Origin: Streptomyces sp. Act143
Lineage (GTDB): Bacteria; Actinomycetota; Actinomycetes; Streptomycetales; Streptomycetaceae
NCBI RefSeq assembly: GCF_003143935.1
Contig: NZ_QFRX01000001.1
Location: 4,691,201 to 4,755,200, forward strand
Length of the DNA: 64,000 nt
Reading direction: 5' to 3'
A model generated the notes under the pieces. The model did no database searches, was not told the DNA's origin, and saw only the letters and a list, made by a program, of their open reading frames with translations. Both the position numbers and the translations under genes were made by a program. Positions 10,308 to 17,836 of this stretch are shown in pieces (position 1 is the stretch's first letter; each line of letters starts with the position of its first letter).

Positions 10308-10603
10308 GTGACAGGTACCCCTTCCGTGGCTATCCAGGGTAACACGGAAACTGCGCGTTCTGAATGGCGTTTTCGCAGGTCAGGGCATATCTCGGGGCTT
10401 GACAACAGCAACAGGAACGTGCTGCGGAGGCCGAGCGGAAGAAGGTATTCGCAGGTCGGAGCGGCTCTCCGGGGGAGGTGAAACGCGTACGTTACACACA
10501 TCCGGAGGCCCTCAGAGGAGGACGAACGTCCCCATATGTCTGGTTCCATGTGTGCGACTTCCGCTACTCCGTTCGGTGCGCGGAGTCGCTTCCGGGCCGA
10601 ATC

Positions 10604-10670
10604 CGGAATTGATCACGCACAATCACCCGCAATCACGAGCAGCCACCGGATCACCCCGTGATCAATTCCG
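10604..10670. repeat. 14-bp perfect inverted repeat with 39-nt loop
   Basis: CGGAATTGATCACG at 10604-10617 is matched by its exact reverse complement at 10657-10670. The loop is rich in AATCAC/ATCACC motifs. This could be a looped operator or an RNA hairpin; its orientation relative to carD or the lipoprotein transcript is not resolved. Confidence 0.6.
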
Positions 10671-10752
10671 TGGGTGATCGCGGAATCCTTCACGGAAGAT
10701 TTGCGGAGGGGGTCCCGAGCTCTTATGTGAATGCGGGACGAGAACGGTGCCA

Positions 10753-10816
10753 AAGTGACTTGGGAGTCACTTGTGAAGACAGCGGCCCTACCGCCGGTGA
10801 TCGGCGCCGATCACCG
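10753..10816. promoter_or_regulatory. Two close palindromes upstream of the lipoprotein gene
   Basis: AAGTGACT-TGGG-AGTCACTT occupies 10753-10772 (8-4-8, perfect). A perfect 22-bp palindrome with half-site CGGTGATCGGC occupies 10795-10816. They lie about 140-205 bp before the lipoprotein start. Two-fold symmetry points to dimeric regulators; which ones is unknown. Confidence 0.45.
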
Positions 10817-10956
10817 CCTGCCGGGGGAAGCCGACCGCCCGAGGGGAGGGTCGGGTGCGGCGACGCGGGAACGGCTCGGTAACCTAAGGCCGCTGACAGA
10901 CACTTAGGGCGGCTTTATGCAGCGCCCCCCGTTCGAGTCAAGGAGTTGCCGCCGCC

Positions 10957-11586
10957 GTGAGCAGCAGCCTTCGACGCGGCGCCCTCGCCGCCGCCGCCAT
11001 CGCGTTCTCGATCGCCTCGCTCGCCGCGTGCGGTGCCGGCAACAACGCCCAGACGCTACAGATCAAGCCGGACAACGCGGCCACCAGCGTCGGCGACATC
11101 AAGATCCAGAACGCCGTGGTCATCACCCAGCCCGACCTGGAGTCCACCGGCCCGGCCGTGATCTCCGCGACCCTGTTCAACAACGGCTCCAGCGCGCAGA
11201 CGCTGGACAGCGTCACCGTGTCCGGCGCCGGCACGTCCGCCGAGCTCACCCCCGCCAAGGGCAAGGGCAAGCTGACCATCCCGGCCGGCGGCTCCCTGGT
11301 CCTCGGCGGCAAGGGCAACGCCTCCGCGGTGCTGGCCAGCGGCCGTGAGGCCATCAAGGACGGCGACGCGCAGAAGGTCACCTTCTCCTTCAGCAAGACC
11401 GGTGACGTGAGCCTCCAGGCCTTCGTCGTCCCGGCCAAGAGCTACTTCGAGACGTGGGGCCCGACCGAGATGCCGTCGGCGCCCGCGGAGACGTCCCCCG
11501 CCCCGACGGAGTCGGCCACGGGCTCGGCGACCCCGTCCGGCGAGGCGTCCGCGTCGGTGTCGGCGAGCGAGAGCGCGGCCGAGTAG
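10957..11586 (+). CDS. Secreted lipoprotein, DUF461/PCuAC-like
   Basis: 209 residues from a GTG with AAGGAG about 10 nt upstream. A signal peptide ends in the lipobox LAAC at about residues 22-25, predicting diacylglyceryl attachment to Cys. The middle is a beta-rich domain (VISATLFNNGSSAQTLDSV, LTIPAGGSLVLGGKG) like the periplasmic copper-chaperone fold, but no Met/His copper cluster is visible. The tail is Ser/Pro/Thr/Ala-rich with Glu. Metal binding is therefore doubtful; an extracytoplasmic structural role is as likely. It is monocistronic with its own terminator. Confidence 0.75.
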   Translation: MSSSLRRGALAAAAIAFSIASLAACGAGNNAQTLQIKPDNAATSVGDIKIQNAVVITQPDLESTGPAVISATLFNNGSSAQTLDSVTVSGAGTSAELTPAKGKGKLTIPAGGSLVLGGKGNASAVLASGREAIKDGDAQKVTFSFSKTGDVSLQAFVVPAKSYFETWGPTEMPSAPAETSPAPTESATGSATPSGEASASVSASESAAE

Positions 11587-11612
11587 CCGCACGCAGACGG
11601 CAGACAGCAGAC

Positions 11613-11645
11613 AAGGGCGGGACCTCCTGGAGAGGTCCCGCCCTT
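11613..11645. terminator. Terminator between convergent lipoprotein and phoP genes
   Basis: A 14-bp perfect stem (11613-11626 with 11632-11645) with a 5-nt loop. It can act on both strands. Confidence 0.8.
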
Positions 11646-11674
11646 CGTTCGTCGTATGTCCGTCGTACGACGGT

Positions 11675-12355
11675 TTACGGCTCGAACTTGTAGCCGAGCC
11701 CTCGCACGGTGACCAGGTACCGCGGCGCTCCCGGGTCCGGTTCGATCTTCGCGCGCAGGCGCTTGACGTGGACGTCGAGGGTCTTGGTGTCGCCCACGTA
11801 GTCGGCGCCCCAGACGCGGTCGATGAGCTGCATGCGCGTCAGGACGCGGCCCGCGTTGCGCAGCAGCATCTCGAGCAGGTCGAACTCCTTGAGCGGGAGA
11901 TCGACCTTCGAGCCGGCGACCGTGACCACGTGACGGTCCACGTCCATCCGGACCGGGCCCGCCTCCAGGGCGGCCGGGGTGACCTCCTCGGGCTCGCCGC
12001 GGCGGCGCAGTACGGCGCGGATGCGGGCGACCAGCTCGCGCGAGGAGAACGGCTTGGTGACATAGTCGTCGGCTCCTATCTCCAGGCCGACAACCTTGTC
12101 GATCTCGCTGTCCTTGGCCGTCACCATGATGACCGGGACGTTGGAACGGCCGCGCAGCTGGCGGCAGACCTCGGTACCCGGCAGGCCGGGCAGCATCAGG
12201 TCGAGGAGGACGAGGTCGGCGCCGTTGCGCTCGAACTCGTCGAGTCCGTCGGGGCCCGTGGTCGCCACTGCGACCTCGAAGCCCTCCTTGCGGAGCATGT
12301 ACGACAGGGCGTCGGAGAAGGACTCCTCGTCCTCGACGACAAGCACTCGGGTCAC
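11675..12355 (-). CDS. phoP: PhoP response regulator
   Basis: 226 residues, OmpR/PhoB class. The receiver has acidic residues in VVEDEES, the phospho-acceptor Asp in LVLLDLMLP and the Lys in VTKPFS. The winged helix has LPLKEFDLLEMLLRN and the recognition segment GDTKTLDVHVKRLRAKIE. PhoP controls phosphate uptake and represses antibiotic synthesis under phosphate limitation in Streptomyces. GTG 12355 overlaps the phoR stop by 4 nt. Longer in-frame readings upstream are an artefact of the phoR antisense-free frame and were discarded. Confidence 0.95.
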   Translation of the reverse strand: MTRVLVVEDEESFSDALSYMLRKEGFEVAVATTGPDGLDEFERNGADLVLLDLMLPGLPGTEVCRQLRGRSNVPVIMVTAKDSEIDKVVGLEIGADDYVTKPFSSRELVARIRAVLRRRGEPEEVTPAALEAGPVRMDVDRHVVTVAGSKVDLPLKEFDLLEMLLRNAGRVLTRMQLIDRVWGADYVGDTKTLDVHVKRLRAKIEPDPGAPRYLVTVRGLGYKFEP

Positions 12356-13605
12356 GGAAGGACCTCCGGGGCGGGAAGCGGTTCGTACGGGGATGAGTCG
12401 GTGGGCCCGCCGGCCTCGTCGTCGAGGCCGGAGTGATGTGGTGCGCGGTCGCGGGCGGCCCCCGCCTCCGGCAGTCGCAGGGTGAAGGTGGAGCCCTGAC
12501 CCTCGGAGCTCCACACCGTGACCTCCCCGCCGTGCGAGGCGGCCACGTGTTTGACGATCGCGAGACCCAGGCCGGTGCCGCCCGTCTGGCGGGAGCGGGC
12601 CGGGTCGACGCGGTAGAAGCGCTCGAAGATGCGCTCCTTGTCCTTGTCGGAGATGCCGATGCCCTGGTCGGTCACGGCGATCTCGATGAGGTCCCCGCCG
12701 GGCGCGGTCACCCGGCGGGCGGCTATGCCGACGCGGGTGCGGGCCGGGGAGTAGTTCACGGCGTTCTCGACGAGGTTGCCGAGGGCGGCGGCGAGCTGGC
12801 CGCGGTTGCCCCAGATCCTCAGGTCGGCGGTGCCTCCGGAGGCCATGGTGATCTGCTTGGTGCCGGCCTGGTGGCGGCAGCGGTCGATGGCCTCGGCGAC
12901 GAGTTCCTCGACGCGGACGGGTTCGGCGTCCTCCAGAGGGTCGTCGTTCTGGACCCTCGACAGGTCGATGAGCTCCTGGACCAGGTTGGTCAGTCGGGTC
13001 GCCTCTATCTGCATCCGGCCGGCGAAGCGGGTGACGGCCTCCGGGTCGTCGCTGGCGTCCATGACGGCCTCGGAGAGCAGGGAGAGCGCGCCGACCGGTG
13101 TCTTGAGCTCGTGGCTGACGTTCGCGACGAAGTCGCGGCGCACCGCCTCGATGCGGCGGGCCTCGGTGAGGTCCTCCACGAGGAGGAGCACCAGCCGGGA
13201 CCCGAGGGGCGCCACGCGGGCCGAAACCGCGAGGGCCTCCCCGCGTCCGGTGCCACGCCTGGGGAGGTCCAGTTCGACCTGTCGTATCTCCCCGTCCCGT
13301 CTGGTGTCCCGGGCCATCTGCAGCATCGGCTCGACGGCCAGCTTTCCGCCGCGGACCAGGCCGAGGGCGTAGGCGGCCGAGCTGGCCTTGACGACCGAGT
13401 CGGCCTCGTCGAGGACGACCGCGGAGGAGCGGAGCACGGACAGGACGGTGTCCACGCCGGGCGGGAGCACCGCGTCGGTGTGCAGGGAGGTGCGCGCGGG
13501 GCGCTTCTGTTCCCGTTCGCTGACGCGGAACGCCAGCATGGCGATCACACCGGTGAGCACTCCGGCGATCGCTGCCGCTGCGGCGACCGCCGCGTTCACG
13601 TCCAT
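12352..13605 (-). CDS. phoR: PhoR (SenX3-like) phosphate sensor histidine kinase
   Basis: 417 residues. One N-terminal transmembrane helix (residues 5-26) is followed by a PAS-like region at about 50-150, the H-box NVSHELKTPVGALSLLSEAVM, the N-box NLVENAVNYS, G1 DQGIGIS, G2 GGTGLGLAIV, and an acidic, Pro-rich tail. Having only one clear membrane helix and little extracellular sequence fits sensing through the Pst/PhoU system rather than direct ligand binding. It is translationally coupled to phoP and diverges from phoU over a PHO box. Confidence 0.94.
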   Translation of the reverse strand: MDVNAAVAAAAAIAGVLTGVIAMLAFRVSEREQKRPARTSLHTDAVLPPGVDTVLSVLRSSAVVLDEADSVVKASSAAYALGLVRGGKLAVEPMLQMARDTRRDGEIRQVELDLPRRGTGRGEALAVSARVAPLGSRLVLLLVEDLTEARRIEAVRRDFVANVSHELKTPVGALSLLSEAVMDASDDPEAVTRFAGRMQIEATRLTNLVQELIDLSRVQNDDPLEDAEPVRVEELVAEAIDRCRHQAGTKQITMASGGTADLRIWGNRGQLAAALGNLVENAVNYSPARTRVGIAARRVTAPGGDLIEIAVTDQGIGISDKDKERIFERFYRVDPARSRQTGGTGLGLAIVKHVAASHGGEVTVWSSEGQGSTFTLRLPEAGAARDRAPHHSGLDDEAGGPTDSSPYEPLPAPEVLP

Positions 13606-13678
13606 GCATCCAGGTTAGGCACGGGATCGGTCCTGGCCACAGCCATCCGGGTGCGAGCTCGAACACTCGTCGCCCAGA

Positions 13679-13711
13679 GTTCACCTTGGAGCCAGTGTTG
13701 GTTCATTTGGG
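13679..13711. promoter_or_regulatory. PHO box (three 11-nt direct repeats) between phoR and phoU
   Basis: Three abutting 11-mers are GTTCACCTTGG (13679-13689), a degenerate AGCCAGTGTTG (13690-13700) and GTTCATTTGGG (13701-13711). The outer two fit the Streptomyces PhoP direct-repeat consensus G(G/T)TCAYYYR(G/C)G exactly. The site is in the divergent promoter region, so PhoP can control both its own operon and phoU. Confidence 0.85.
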
Positions 13712-13852
13712 GTGGCGGAAAACGACGCGTACGGGGCCGAACGTGGGAGCGTGGGGTTCACAGCGCCGGTCTCCCGGAGCCTTCCCGGGCTCCCCGACGG
13801 CCGGTTCTGGCCCCCCGGAACCCCCGAGGCAGACACAAGAGAGGGACCCCTG

Positions 13853-14542
13853 ATGCGGGACGCGTACCACGAGGAACTGGACTCGATCGGCGACGGTCTG
13901 GTGGAGATGGCCCGGCTGGTCGGGTCGGCGATCGGGCGCGCCACGACGGCCATCCTCGACTCCGACCTGAAGCTGGCCGAGAGCGTCATCGAGGCCGACC
14001 AGAAGGTGGACGACCTCCAGCACGACCTGGAGGCGCGGGCCATAGCCCTGCTGGCCCGGCAGCAGCCGGTGGCCACGGACCTCCGGATCGTCGTCACGTC
14101 GCTCCGCATGTCGGCGGACCTGGAGCGCTCGGGCGACCTCGCCCAGCACGTCGCGAAGCTCGCCCGCCTCCGCTTCCCGGAACGGGCGATCCCCCAGGAC
14201 CTGCACGCGACCATCCTGGAGATGGGCCAGCTCGCGCAGCGCCTGATGGCGAAGGCGGCGGAGGTCATCATCACCAAGGACGTCGACCTGGCGCTCCAGC
14301 TGGAGCAGGACGACGACGAGATGGACCTGCTGCACCGCACGCTCTTCCAGCACCTGCTGGACGACAAGTGGAAGCACGGCATCGAGACGGCCGTCGACGT
14401 CACCCTGCTGGGCCGCTACTACGAGCGGTTCGCCGACCACGCGGTGTCGGTGGCGAAGCGGGTGGTGTACCTGGTGACGGGCGAGCACGCGGACGAGATC
14501 CAGGCGGACATCCAGCCGGTGACGGGGGTCGAGGGGGCCTGA
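13853..14542 (+). CDS. phoU: Phosphate signalling regulator PhoU
   Basis: 229 residues forming the two three-helix-bundle repeats of PhoU. Each repeat carries its metal-binding E/DxxxD pattern: DQKVDDLQHDLEARAI in the first and DDDEMDLLHRTLF in the second. It links the Pst transporter to PhoR and damps the Pho response. ATG 13853 has AGAGAGGGA upstream and starts MRDAYHEELD as in homologues; an in-frame GTG at 13712 would read through the PHO box and is rejected. No pst genes are adjacent. Confidence 0.93.
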   Translation: MRDAYHEELDSIGDGLVEMARLVGSAIGRATTAILDSDLKLAESVIEADQKVDDLQHDLEARAIALLARQQPVATDLRIVVTSLRMSADLERSGDLAQHVAKLARLRFPERAIPQDLHATILEMGQLAQRLMAKAAEVIITKDVDLALQLEQDDDEMDLLHRTLFQHLLDDKWKHGIETAVDVTLLGRYYERFADHAVSVAKRVVYLVTGEHADEIQADIQPVTGVEGA

Positions 14543-14628
14543 CCGGGCGCGACGGGGTCCGTCCGGGGCGCGCGCAAGCCTCTGTGCGCCGTTGATGCGA
14601 CCTGCTGGGCGGGCATGCAATGGGCGGA

Positions 14629-14660
14629 GGGTCTGATCCGAGGGCCGAGAGTTCAGACCC
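14629..14660 (+). other. Hairpin in the leader of the Cys-rich peptide gene
   Basis: GGGTCTGA (14629-14636) pairs perfectly with TCAGACCC (14653-14660), leaving a 16-nt loop. It ends 18 nt before the start codon and just before the GAGGAGG ribosome-binding site. It may protect the RNA or modulate translation. Confidence 0.35.
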
Positions 14661-14678
14661 CTGCCTCGAGGAGGACCC

Positions 14679-14834
14679 ATGGCCGAGACCCCCAGCAAGA
14701 CACCCGACCCCACCCAGGAACGCGAGACCGACCAGCCCGCAGAGGTCAGGAACCTGATGCTGATAGGCGCGTGCGGCTGCGGCTCGGGCTGCGGGTGCGG
14801 GTGCCAGTCGGGCAATCCCTGCCAGTGCGGCTGA
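14679..14834 (+). CDS. 51-residue Cys-rich peptide
   Basis: A small gene with a strong GAGGAGG site 5 nt before the ATG. Residues 1-25 are acidic and polar (many T, P, E, D). The C-terminus packs 7 Cys into 19 residues in the order C-x-C-x3-C-x-C-x-C-x5-C-x-C, interspersed with Gly, starting at residue 32. There is no signal peptide. The spacing resembles metallothionein-type metal binding or a radical-SAM-modified precursor, but no modification gene is nearby. A terminator follows, so it is an independent unit downstream of phoU. Confidence 0.75.
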   Translation: MAETPSKTPDPTQERETDQPAEVRNLMLIGACGCGSGCGCGCQSGNPCQCG

Positions 14835-14861
14835 GGACACCCTGTTCGTCGTACGACAGCG

Positions 14862-14899
14862 AGGGCCCCGGTGTGCGTAGCGTCGCGCGCCGGGGCCCT
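14862..14899 (+). terminator. Terminator after the Cys-rich peptide gene
   Basis: A 10-bp stem (14862-14871 with 14890-14899) of AGGGCCCCGG type, loop 18 nt, followed by TT. Confidence 0.7.
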
Positions 14900-15230
14900 T
14901 GGCTGTGCGGTCGCGTGGGTGGGGGCCGGGTGCAGCAGGGAAGAGAGGGAAGAGAAGGGGCACCACCTGCGCGAGGCACACCAGGCCGGCCTCGCCGTAG
15001 CGGCCGAGAGCGTGCATCCATCCGCCGACTGGCGGACGACGAGAAGCCGCCGTACTCCACCGTCGTCGTCGCTCCGCCCATGCGGGGACGGATGCGGGGA
15101 CGGATGCGGGGTCGGGTCCATCGGGCGGTGCTCCCGCCTGCCGCGCATGGGCGGGGCGAGAAAGTCGGAAAGGCAGGGCAGTCGAACCGCCTTCCGTTCC
15201 CGTCTCTAAAGGGGAACGAGGGAGGGCGCT
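14900..15230. other. Intergenic region before the sigma-factor gene, with a 12-bp tandem repeat
   Basis: No gene is supported. Three 12-bp units of the ATGCGGGGACGG type run from 15080 to 15115, the third with one change. The last ~60 bp should hold the sigma-gene promoter; GGGAGG at 15220-15225 is its ribosome-binding site. Confidence 0.5.
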
Positions 15231-15779
15231 TTGAATGCCGACGAGGAACGCCAGTTCCGCGAGTTCGTGGCGGCGCGGTCGAGATCGCTGCTGCACACGG
15301 CATACCTGCTGACCGGGGATTGGGAGCAGGGCCGGGACCTGCTCCAGACCGCGCTTGCCTCCACCGCTCGGCGCTGGTCGAAGCTGCGCAACCGGGAACA
15401 GCCGGAGATCTACGTGCGCCGGGCGCTCTACCACGCCCAGGTGGATCGCTTCCGACTCCTCAGCTGGGGGCGGGAGACGGTCACGGACACCCTGCCGGAC
15501 CAGCCGTCCGGGCAGGTCGCCGACTGGGCCGACACCGTGGTCCAGCGGCAGGACATCATGGCCGCGCTGCGGCGGCTGCCCAAGCGCCAGCGTGCGGTGA
15601 TCGTGCTGCGTTACTTCGAGGACCGGCCGGACCATGAGATCGCCGCGATTCTGGGCGTTGCTCAGGGCACGGTCCGCAGCCAGACCCACAAGGCCCTCGC
15701 CTCTCTGCGCACCACCCTGGCCGGGGCAGGCCCGTCGACCTCCTCTTCCGCTGCCTCCGGAAGGGGCGTCATCGCATGA
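15231..15779 (+). CDS. ECF RNA polymerase sigma factor (SigE family)
   Basis: 182 residues from a TTG. Region 2 spans about residues 10-75 (FREFVAARSRSLLHTAYLLTGD, DLLQTALAST). Region 4 spans about 110-165 (MAALRRLPKRQRAVIVLRYFEDRPDHEIAAILGVAQGTVRSQTHKAL) and contains the -35-binding helix-turn-helix. It would direct polymerase to a small stress or envelope regulon. Its stop overlaps the next start (ATGA), so the downstream membrane protein is the likely partner or anti-sigma. GGGAGG lies 5 nt upstream of the start. Confidence 0.88.
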   Translation: MNADEERQFREFVAARSRSLLHTAYLLTGDWEQGRDLLQTALASTARRWSKLRNREQPEIYVRRALYHAQVDRFRLLSWGRETVTDTLPDQPSGQVADWADTVVQRQDIMAALRRLPKRQRAVIVLRYFEDRPDHEIAAILGVAQGTVRSQTHKALASLRTTLAGAGPSTSSSAASGRGVIA

Positions 15780-16486
15780 ACGGCTCGACCGAACACCCGC
15801 TGCACGAAACGCTGCTGCACGATGCCCTGCACGCGCAGGTCCGGGAGGGCGGCGACGCCGCCGGCGCCTGTCTGGCCGGCCTGGCCGACGGGGCGTTGCG
15901 GGTCGCCCGGCGGCGGCAGCGGCTGGCCCGCACCGGGGTCGGCGTCGCCGCCGTCGCCGTGGTCGCCACCGCCTGGGTGGCCGTCGCGGACGGCGCGGCT
16001 CCCCGCGCACAGGTGGTTCAGCCCGCGGCAGGGGACCACACCGGGAAGGCGACCCCGGTCTCCCTCCTGCCGGTCACCTCGACCACGGAGCAGGCCTGCA
16101 CCCATGGCAACGGCGGCTACACCGTGCACGCCACCGCGACCCAGCCGGCGCTGTGCGTCCGCGCCGACCGGGCCGGGGGCATGACCGACGTCCGTGTCAC
16201 CTCCGCCAAGGCGGAGAAGAGCACCGCCGACGGCACCTGGCACGTCGAGGTGACCCTCAGCCCCGCCGACCGAACCCGCTTCGCCGCCCTCACCGGCTCC
16301 ATCGCGGGGAACCCGGCCCCACGCAACGAGTTCGCCGTCGTCATCGACGGCAAACTCTGGGGCAGGCCCTCCGTGACCGCCTCGATCACCGGCGGCCGTC
16401 TGGAGATCGTCGGGGCCTACGTCGGAGACCTCACCAGCACCACCGCCCACGCTCTCGCCCACCGGCTGGATCCGGCGGGCAAGTAG
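15776..16486 (+). CDS. Membrane protein coupled to the sigma factor, SecD-head-like C-terminus
   Basis: 236 residues. A cytosolic N-terminal ~50 residues with RRRQR precedes one transmembrane helix (VGVAAVAVVATAWVAVA) and an outside domain. The last ~60 residues (NEFAVVIDGKLWGRPSV, then GGRLEIVGAYVG and ALAHRL) resemble the SecD P1 head subdomain. Single-span topology and the 4-nt overlap with the sigma gene suggest a signal-transducing anti-sigma, though no ZAS or other known anti-sigma motif is visible. The two outside Cys (ACTHG, LCVRA) may form a disulfide. Confidence 0.7.
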   Translation: MNGSTEHPLHETLLHDALHAQVREGGDAAGACLAGLADGALRVARRRQRLARTGVGVAAVAVVATAWVAVADGAAPRAQVVQPAAGDHTGKATPVSLLPVTSTTEQACTHGNGGYTVHATATQPALCVRADRAGGMTDVRVTSAKAEKSTADGTWHVEVTLSPADRTRFAALTGSIAGNPAPRNEFAVVIDGKLWGRPSVTASITGGRLEIVGAYVGDLTSTTAHALAHRLDPAGK

Positions 16487-16622
16487 TCAACTCCTGCTAC
16501 GGCGTCACCCACTCGCCCCCTCCAACCCCCTGAGCGGTCCCGGACGACGTACGGATCACCTCCGGCCCCGGCCTGACTCTGCGGGTCCTCGCCCACCTCA
16601 TGCTCCGAGGCAGGAGGGCGAG

Positions 16623-16820
16623 ATGCCCGACGAAGAGTCCACCGAGTACTGCACGCTGCTCTGCGACGACCCGTCCCACGAGGTGGTGCTCGTCGACTGC
16701 GGGCCCCGCGAGATGGATGTGATCCTGGCAGTGCGCATGGTGACCGGGCAGAGCCTGCGGCACAGCCGGGTCCTGGCGCGCCGAGCGCATGGCCCCATCG
16801 CCCTGAGCGCCCAGGGGTGA
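16623..16820 (+). CDS. 65-residue protein resembling the bL12 C-terminal domain
   Basis: The segment EVVLVDCGPREMDVILAVRMVTG followed by SLRHSRVLARRA follows the beta-alpha-alpha pattern of the ribosomal L7/L12 C-terminal domain (V-L-x3-G-P-x-K-x2-V-I-K-x-V-R-x2-T-G-L-x-L-x-A). The usual Lys are replaced by Arg, Glu or Asp, and the N-terminal dimerisation domain and hinge are missing. A GAGGCAGGAGGG site precedes the ATG. It could be a factor-binding mimic or a decayed copy. It ends in a terminator shared with gpmA. Confidence 0.6.
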   Translation: MPDEESTEYCTLLCDDPSHEVVLVDCGPREMDVILAVRMVTGQSLRHSRVLARRAHGPIALSAQG

Positions 16821-16836
16821 CCCAGGGCAACAGAAA

Positions 16837-16873
16837 AGCCCCCTGCCGACGGAGAAGCCGCTGGCAGGGGGCT
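16837..16873. terminator. Terminator between convergent genes
   Basis: An 11-bp perfect stem, AGCCCCCTGCC (16837-16847) with its complement (16863-16873), loop 15 nt, flanked by A's on the left side. It serves the leftward gpmA and the rightward small gene. Confidence 0.7.
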
Positions 16874-16886
16874 CATTCGTGGGCGT

Positions 16887-17648
16887 CTACTTCTTCTTGC
16901 CCTGATTCTTGACCGCCTCGATGGCCGCCGCCGCGGCCTCCGGGTCGAGGTACTTGCCGCCGGGGGTGACCGGCTTGAAGTCGGCGTCGAGCTCGTAGTA
17001 GAGGGGGATGCCCGTGGGGATGTTCAGGCCCGCGATGTCGGCGTCCGAGATGCCGTCCAGGTGCTTGACCAGGGCGCGGAGGCTGTTGCCGTGGGCGGCG
17101 ACGAGGACCGTGCGGCCGGTCAGGAGGTCGGGGACGATGCCGTCGTACCAGTACGGGAGCATGCGGACGACGACGTCCTTCAGGCACTCCGTGCGGGGGC
17201 GCAGCTCCGGCGGGATGGAGGCGTAGCGGGGGTCCGCCGACTGGGAGAACTCCGTGCCGTCCTCGAGGGGCGGGGGCGGGGTGTCGTAGGAGCGGCGCCA
17301 CAGCATGAACTGCTCCTCGCCGAACTCGGCGAGCGTCTGGGCCTTGTCCTTGCCCTGGAGGGCGCCGTAGTGGCGCTCGTTCAGGCGCCAGCTGCGGTGG
17401 ACCGGGATCCAGTGGCGGTCCGCGGACTCCAGGGCGAGCTGCGCCGTGCGGATGGCGCGCTTCTGGAGGGACGTGTGGACCACGTCGGGCAGGAGTCCGG
17501 CGTCCTTCAGGAGCTCGCCACCGCGGACCGCCTCCTTCTCGCCCTTCTCGTTGAGGTTGACGTCCACCCAGCCGGTGAACAGGTTCTTCGCGTTCCACTC
17601 GCTCTCGCCGTGGCGGAGGAGGATCAGCTTGTACGGTGCGTCGGCCAT
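16887..17648 (-). CDS. gpmA: 2,3-bisphosphoglycerate-dependent phosphoglycerate mutase
   Basis: 253 residues, cytosolic, interconverting 3- and 2-phosphoglycerate in glycolysis. The phospho-histidine loop LILLRHGESEWNAKNLFTGW is at residues 8-27, NERHYGALQGKDK carries the substrate Arg/His, and VLVAAHGNSLRALVKHLDG holds the second catalytic His. Length matches the dPGM family. The C-terminus is Lys-rich (KNQGKKK). Confidence 0.95.
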   Translation of the reverse strand: MADAPYKLILLRHGESEWNAKNLFTGWVDVNLNEKGEKEAVRGGELLKDAGLLPDVVHTSLQKRAIRTAQLALESADRHWIPVHRSWRLNERHYGALQGKDKAQTLAEFGEEQFMLWRRSYDTPPPPLEDGTEFSQSADPRYASIPPELRPRTECLKDVVVRMLPYWYDGIVPDLLTGRTVLVAAHGNSLRALVKHLDGISDADIAGLNIPTGIPLYYELDADFKPVTPGGKYLDPEAAAAAIEAVKNQGKKK

Positions 17649-17836
17649 GCGTATGAGCGTAATCCAAGGGCTCCGGCCCTCGCGCCCGTGCTCGATGGGC
17701 GGGACGGGGCGCGGAGCGCAGGGCTGGTCACCGGGTGGACTGTTGACGGGATCTGTTAATTGAGTGGCTTCGCCGGGGGCCTTCCTCGTAAGTTCTGATC
17801 GCCGCTTGGGACGCTTACATCACCGGGGGATCCGCC

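Larger units (their letters stand above)
10308..10956. other. 649-bp spacer between divergent carD and lipoprotein genes, rich in inverted repeats
   Basis: The short open frames here lack ribosome-binding sites and coding bias, so I call no gene. The spacer must contain the leftward carD promoter and the rightward lipoprotein promoter. Three strong inverted repeats are listed separately. A further one, CCTAAG at 10883-10888 with CTTAGG at 10903-10908, lies about 50-75 bp before the lipoprotein start. Confidence 0.6.

Noticed and set aside
12433..14595. A 720-residue plus-strand frame antisense to phoR and running into phoU
   Set aside because: phoR carries all kinase boxes on the other strand and phoU is in a different plus frame.
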